In this document: positions 60,840-64,000 of the stretch, one piece after another
How the letters are laid out: the number at the start of each line of letters is the position of its first letter
How positions within the stretch are numbered: position 1 is the first letter of the stretch
Source: Muribaculaceae bacterium
GTDB lineage: Bacteria > Bacteroidota > Bacteroidia > Bacteroidales > Muribaculaceae
Direction: 5' to 3'
NCBI GenBank assembly: GCA_017427945.1
Contig: JAFRRT010000038.1
Span: forward strand, 17,785 to 81,784
Length of the DNA: 64,000 nucleotides
Notes under the pieces: model-generated
What the model was told of the DNA's origin: nothing
The model's database searches: none
The model's input: the letters and a program-made list of their open reading frames with translations, nothing else
Program-made: the position numbers and the translations under genes

Positions 60840-61335
60840 AATCAAAAAATTTTCAAAAAAAAATTATTTCTTTTCGTAAACAGAAATAGCCGTTATCGCC
60901 CATATTGCCACTACCGAAAACAGTAGTTTTTCGTCGATTTGTTGAATTTTTCATCATTTTTGTTGCATATTAAAAATATATAGGCTTATTTTGCGAGATA
61001 TTTATGGATTACTAATTAAAATGATGATGAAATGTAACTGAGATTTTTTCTGCCTGTCAGGGTATTGATGATGAATTCTGCCGGATGCAGAGTTGAATCT
61101 TTTTACATGAATCAATTATGGAAAATAAATTCGCCGAGTAACCTGTTGGATGGGGTGATCGGCTAAAAATGATTGTTGATATGAGAGCGCCACCGCCATT
61201 ATCGTACCCGTGTGCTTTGCAGAACTATGATGCTGCAAGGTGCAATGTTGTTGCAGGTTGGTGGGGCAAATCATCTCCACAATGATAAAAAAAGGACCAT
61301 GAATTAAACGGATGATGTAATTCTGGTCTAATATA
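60840..61335. other. Non-coding AT-rich stretch with nothing recognisable
   Basis: About 500 bases between the small RNA promoter and the insertion sequence. The base composition is AT-rich (poly-A and poly-T runs near 60840-60870). Only weak hairpins such as CTGC/GCAG near 61077 are seen. I find no credible gene. Confidence 0.6.
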
Positions 61336-61344
61336 TATAGGATC
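61336..61344. repeat. Target-site duplication of the IS4-family element, left copy
   Basis: ATATAGGAT here is repeated exactly at 62667-62675 at the other end of the element, a 9-bp duplication typical of IS4-family insertions. Confidence 0.85.
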
Positions 61345-62666
61345 ATTAGTGTCCCGTTAAAATTGGGACGAGTTAAATATTAATCAAAAAGCCCCGGAAT
61401 GAGGGGACCAAATCGTTCCTTGACATGATTGAATTCAGTCTTTTCGAACAACTCGCGTAGAGGTGTTTTGTCCGTCAGTGATATGCTGAGTATCTGCAAG
61501 ACCTCATAGGTTGAGCGTTCCAGCCTCATGTCATGTTGCACAATTGCAACCAGGCAATAGACCGTAATGGCTGCGCTGATCTGTATTCTGACTGCATTCT
61601 CGGTGGTGCCCCAGAATTTCTTGATTTTGAGGTGTTGCTTAAGCCATTTAAAGAAAAGCTCAATCTGCCATCTGTTTTTGTAGAGGTTGGCCACTTCCAA
61701 AGCAGAAAGGTGGAAAGCATTGGTGAGGAATGCAAACTCGCGGTCTTGCTCCTCATCATAGAACTTGACAAACCTGAGATTCTCCTTATACTTCTTTGCG
61801 GAGTTAATGTCCGTCAGTTGAATCACCGAGTCCGTCAGCACATTCTTTGGCAGACGGCGTCTCCACTTGATGCATCGGTACTGCAGATTCTTCTTAGCCC
61901 GCACGATGAAAAACGACTCGTGCAGATGAATGCGATAGAGCTCCTTGAAGGCATTGTAGGCTCGGTCGAACACGTAGTAAGACCCTGATTCATAATGAAT
62001 CACACTCATTGCCTTGGAATCGTGAACCGATGCGGTCGTTATATGGAAGAAAGCTGGCACCTGCGATTCGAGGTCGTACAGGACATGGGTTTTGATGCCC
62101 CCTTTTCTCTTGCGGAACTTAGCCCACCAGAAAACGGAAAGGCAAAGCGGTATGGTCGACGAATCAAACGCATAGACGTTCCCGTCCAGTTTGAAGATAT
62201 CCGTCACCCGTTTCTGCCTGGCCTGCTCCATCATGAAGAAAGCGAACTCCTCAAAGATGCGGTAGTCTCTATTCTGGTTAGCTGTGGCGAAAGTGGTTTT
62301 GGCGATGGTTTTGCGGCCCATGCCGAGGTGATAGCACTTTGACCGATGAGCCTCCAACGCAACGACCAAGTCCCTTAAACTCTCACGATTGCTGAGCTGA
62401 CCGAACATCAGCGCAAGAAGCTGGTTCCAACAGGTGAAGTTTTTCACATATCGGTTGCCTCCATATTTATCGACGAGATGACGGAACTTATCCTTGTCCA
62501 AAAACTCCACGAGTTGAGCGAAAACGTATTTGGCTTTGTTCATTGCAGTCAGATCTTTGACCGCAAAAATACAAATTCAAATCGTCGCACCCTTAAAAAT
62601 GGCTGTAGTAGACTGAATTTCAATTATTTCAAAGAGCACTTTGTCCACTTTAACGGGACAGTAATG
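61345..62666 (-). mobile_element. Intact IS4-family insertion sequence, 1322 bp
   Basis: The ends carry inverted repeats CATTASTGTCCCGTTAAA (17 of 18 identical; S is G on the left and C on the right), with weaker similarity inward. A 9-bp direct repeat, ATATAGGAT, flanks the element. One full-length transposase gene fills it. I do not assign an ISfinder name. Confidence 0.9.
61380..62543 (-). CDS. IS4-family transposase (DDE, with DUF4372-like N-terminus)
   Basis: The 387-residue protein has the N-terminal region typical of this subgroup (FAQLVEFLDKDKFRHLVDKY, WNQLLALMFGQLSNRESLRD) and the RNase H-like catalytic core. The first Asp is in YAFDSSTIPL, the second in YVFDRAYNAF. The Glu lies in the YREK signature (Y-x2-R-x3-E-x6-K) in LYKNRWQIELFFKWLKQH. 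No frameshift or stop interrupts it, so the element may be active. Its codons and composition do not stand out from the host. Confidence 0.9.
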   Translation of the reverse strand: MNKAKYVFAQLVEFLDKDKFRHLVDKYGGNRYVKNFTCWNQLLALMFGQLSNRESLRDLVVALEAHRSKCYHLGMGRKTIAKTTFATANQNRDYRIFEEFAFFMMEQARQKRVTDIFKLDGNVYAFDSSTIPLCLSVFWWAKFRKRKGGIKTHVLYDLESQVPAFFHITTASVHDSKAMSVIHYESGSYYVFDRAYNAFKELYRIHLHESFFIVRAKKNLQYRCIKWRRRLPKNVLTDSVIQLTDINSAKKYKENLRFVKFYDEEQDREFAFLTNAFHLSALEVANLYKNRWQIELFFKWLKQHLKIKKFWGTTENAVRIQISAAITVYCLVAIVQHDMRLERSTYEVLQILSISLTDKTPLRELFEKTEFNHVKERFGPLIPGLFD

Positions 62667-62675
62667 ATATAGGAT
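62667..62675. repeat. Target-site duplication of the IS4-family element, right copy
   Basis: ATATAGGAT, identical to 61336-61344. Confidence 0.85.
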
Positions 62676-62732
62676 ACTAATTATTTAATCTAAACAAAAT
62701 GGCAAAGTCAATTCTTATATTATTTAATGTGC

Positions 62733-62758
62733 AGGCCCGTGCGTCTTCTCGTGTGGGC
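62733..62758 (+). other. Isolated G-U-rich hairpin
   Basis: GGCCCGTGCG (62733-62742) pairs with CGTGTGGGCC (62749-62758) over 10 pairs including three G-T, around a 6-base loop. Because the complementary strand would lose the wobbles, a plus-strand RNA is more likely. Confidence 0.5.
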
Positions 62759-62870
62759 CCAGGGAAAAGTCGAGTCAATTGACGACGGTCGTTGACGCCC
62801 ATAGGCAAACAAAATTCAATACAATACATCAGGTAATAGGGTTAATATAATTTGTGTCAAGTGTAAATGA

Positions 62871-63437
62871 TTTTTTCATAAGCAAAAGTTTGGATGAATG
62901 ATGTGGGTGCGATGCACCTGAGTCGCACCCTTTTTTCCAAAATCCTTCTTTCGAGCACTGACAGTATTGAATCCTGTATTGAAGCCGCTAATATATATCA
63001 GTGGATGGGACGAGCGAGCCGGTCATGGCAACGACCATGGAGTTATGCTGCCCATTCCCGTAGCCGCGAGGTAATCTTTTTTTCATCTTTGGTTTTTTGG
63101 TTGTATGGTTGATTAATTAATTGTAAACATGGTTAGAAGAAAGGGGGTGCGCTGCACCGGCTTCACAGCGCCCCCTTTTTGATAAAACCTGAGAACCAGG
63201 GGTAAAAGGATGACGCTAAAAAACGAATACAAAAATGAGTGCTAATAATTTTTTCATATGCGGATAAAATTGATGCGGGTGCGCTGTTCCCTGCTTTGCA
63301 GCGCACCCTTGATTAATTGTGCGGCAGTGAAAGAATTGTACAATGCATATGACATATAGCTGGCAAGCTAAGAATTTTTTCATAATTGTGGTTTAGGTGC
63401 TTTGGGGGTGTGACGGGATGGATGACCGTCCGCCCCC
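62871..63437 (+). repeat. Repeated modules: TTTTTTCATA followed by a GC-rich hairpin
   Basis: TTTTTTCATA occurs at 62871, 63249 and 63375. Each is followed 28-34 bases later by a hairpin: GGGTGCGA/TCGCACCC (62905-62930), GGGTGCGCTG/CAGCGCACCC (63277-63308) and GGGGG...GACGG/CCGTC...CCCCC (63404-63437). A further hairpin of the same kind (63143-63175, GGGGG and GCGCTG-like arms) follows a related TTTTTTTCATC at 63076. The first and fourth end in T-runs. No credible gene is present; nothing else is recognised in 62676-63474. Confidence 0.7.
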
Positions 63438-63481
63438 ATTTCGTGCATCAAAAGGCCTCTCAAAAACACGATACGATATTA

Positions 63482-63514
63482 AGAGGGCTGCGGCAATTCA
63501 TGTCGCAGCCCTCT
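63482..63514 (-). terminator. Terminator of the isocitrate dehydrogenase gene
   Basis: AGAGGGCTGCG (63482-63492) pairs perfectly with CGCAGCCCTCT (63504-63514). It lies just past the leftward gene's stop codon. Confidence 0.75.
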
Positions 63515-63544
63515 GTGGGTTTCTCGGGGAAACGTCGTCAGGGA

Positions 63545-64000
63545 TTAGCCGAGGCGCTTCTCGAGGTTGGTGCGGATGGCCTTGATGAACTCGGCGCTGT
63601 TGACAGCCTTAGCCTCAACACCTTCCATCAGGTTCACGAGGTCCTTGGTAACGATACCTGCGTTGAGGGTATCGAAGCAAGCGCCCTCGAGCTGGTCACC
63701 AAAGTTGATGAGCTCCTGGATGCCGTCCTTCTCACCGCGTTTGCGCAGGGCACCACTCCAAGCGAAGATGGTTGCCATGGGGTTGGTGGAAGTCTCCTCG
63801 CCCTCGAGATACTTGTAGTAGTGGCGGGTTACGGTACCATGAGCAGCCTCATACTCGTAGTTGCCGTCGGGGCTAACGAGTACGCTGGTCATCATAGCCA
63901 GTGAACCGAAGGCGGTGCTGACCATGTCGCTCATCACGTCGCCGTCGTAGTTCTTGCAAGCCCAGATGTAACCACCCTTGCTGCGGATCACGCGAGCAAC
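63545..64000 (-). CDS. icd: NADP-dependent isocitrate dehydrogenase, C-terminal part (cut by window edge)
   Basis: The frame is open to the window end, so only the last 151 residues are seen. They contain NYDGDVMSDMVSTAFGSLAM, the NADP-binding EAAHGTVTRHYYKYLEGEET and STNPMATIFAWSGALRKRG. These mark the dimeric, eukaryote-like NADP-dependent isocitrate dehydrogenases rather than the Escherichia coli type. The enzyme decarboxylates isocitrate to 2-oxoglutarate in the citrate cycle or for glutamate synthesis. Its terminator lies 31 bases past the stop. Confidence 0.9.
   Translation of the reverse strand, partial: VARVIRSKGGYIWACKNYDGDVMSDMVSTAFGSLAMMTSVLVSPDGNYEYEAAHGTVTRHYYKYLEGEETSTNPMATIFAWSGALRKRGEKDGIQELINFGDQLEGACFDTLNAGIVTKDLVNLMEGVEAKAVNSAEFIKAIRTNLEKRLG

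Noticed and set aside
62894-63112. Small open frame of 72 codons in the hairpin-rich region
   Set aside because: It runs through a terminator-like hairpin, has no promoter at a fitting distance and resembles no known protein.
62871-63437. CRISPR-like array
   Set aside because: Repeats are irregularly spaced (378 and 126 bases) and only partly conserved, and no cas gene is present.
1-64000. tRNA, rRNA, prophage or integrative element genes
   Set aside because: None was recognised by eye. No integrase, relaxase, phage structural gene, CCA-ended cloverleaf or rRNA segment is visible.

Overview
The window comes from a Bacteroidales chromosome (Bacteroidota), most like a gut Muribaculaceae or Prevotellaceae member. 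Four things point there. Many genes are preceded by the Bacteroidota promoter TTTG-N19-20-TAnnTTTG. Shine-Dalgarno sequences are mostly absent. The families are lineage-typical: DUF4295 behind rpmB-rpmG, a 5-fold beta-flower protein, a DUF4421 protein, BspA-like leucine-rich repeats and CotH proteins with dockerin-like repeats. No cohesin is visible. I assign the order with confidence but not the genus. No tRNA, rRNA or CRISPR array is visible.

Layout. 1-7 kb: the 3' end of a YfhO-like membrane protein gene, a methyltransferase-like protein, a CotH-dockerin protein, a leftward run of three FKBP prolyl isomerases (one cytoplasmic, two lipoproteins), and a divergent sirtuin. 7-17 kb: a block that looks like envelope stress or drug response. 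It holds a membrane LytTR regulator, a LiaF-like protein, two paralogous outer-membrane barrel proteins, a CatA-like acetyltransferase, three GNAT proteins (one broken by an in-frame stop) and a MerR/GyrI regulator. 17-27 kb: a small lipoprotein, SDR-type threonine dehydrogenase, dnaX, two tandem CotH-dockerin paralogues, a gamma carbonic anhydrase-like protein and an X-Pro aminopeptidase. 27-35 kb: rpmB-rpmG-DUF4295 behind a leader of about 340 nt, a thioesterase, dprA, an LRR protein, a beta-flower protein, a porin with a Dcu transporter, and a small secreted protein. 35-43 kb: a double TonB_C protein, a GH13 lipoprotein, a coiled-coil protein, a MATE exporter, an esterase divergent from mutY, and a lipoprotein-dockerin-lipoprotein triad. 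44-53 kb: nadE, tamB with a DUF4421 gene, a four-helix-bundle gene set in palindromic repeats, and tsaD. 54-60 kb: a small barrel protein inside a direct duplication, an M48 protease, two unknown proteins, cinA, a DUF559 nuclease, another unknown, and a DUF2582 protein. 60-64 kb: a candidate structured small RNA, an intact IS4-family insertion with target duplication, a non-coding stretch of related hairpins, and the 3' end of NADP-type isocitrate dehydrogenase.

The best candidates for something new are non-coding. They are the promoter-rod-terminator small RNA at about 60.7 kb, the repeated TTTTTTCATA plus hairpin modules at 62.7-63.4 kb, the inverted palindromic repeats around the four-helix-bundle gene, and the rpmB leader that carries an exact 14-nt copy of rpmB coding sequence. 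Functions come from motif recognition by eye. No database search was run.
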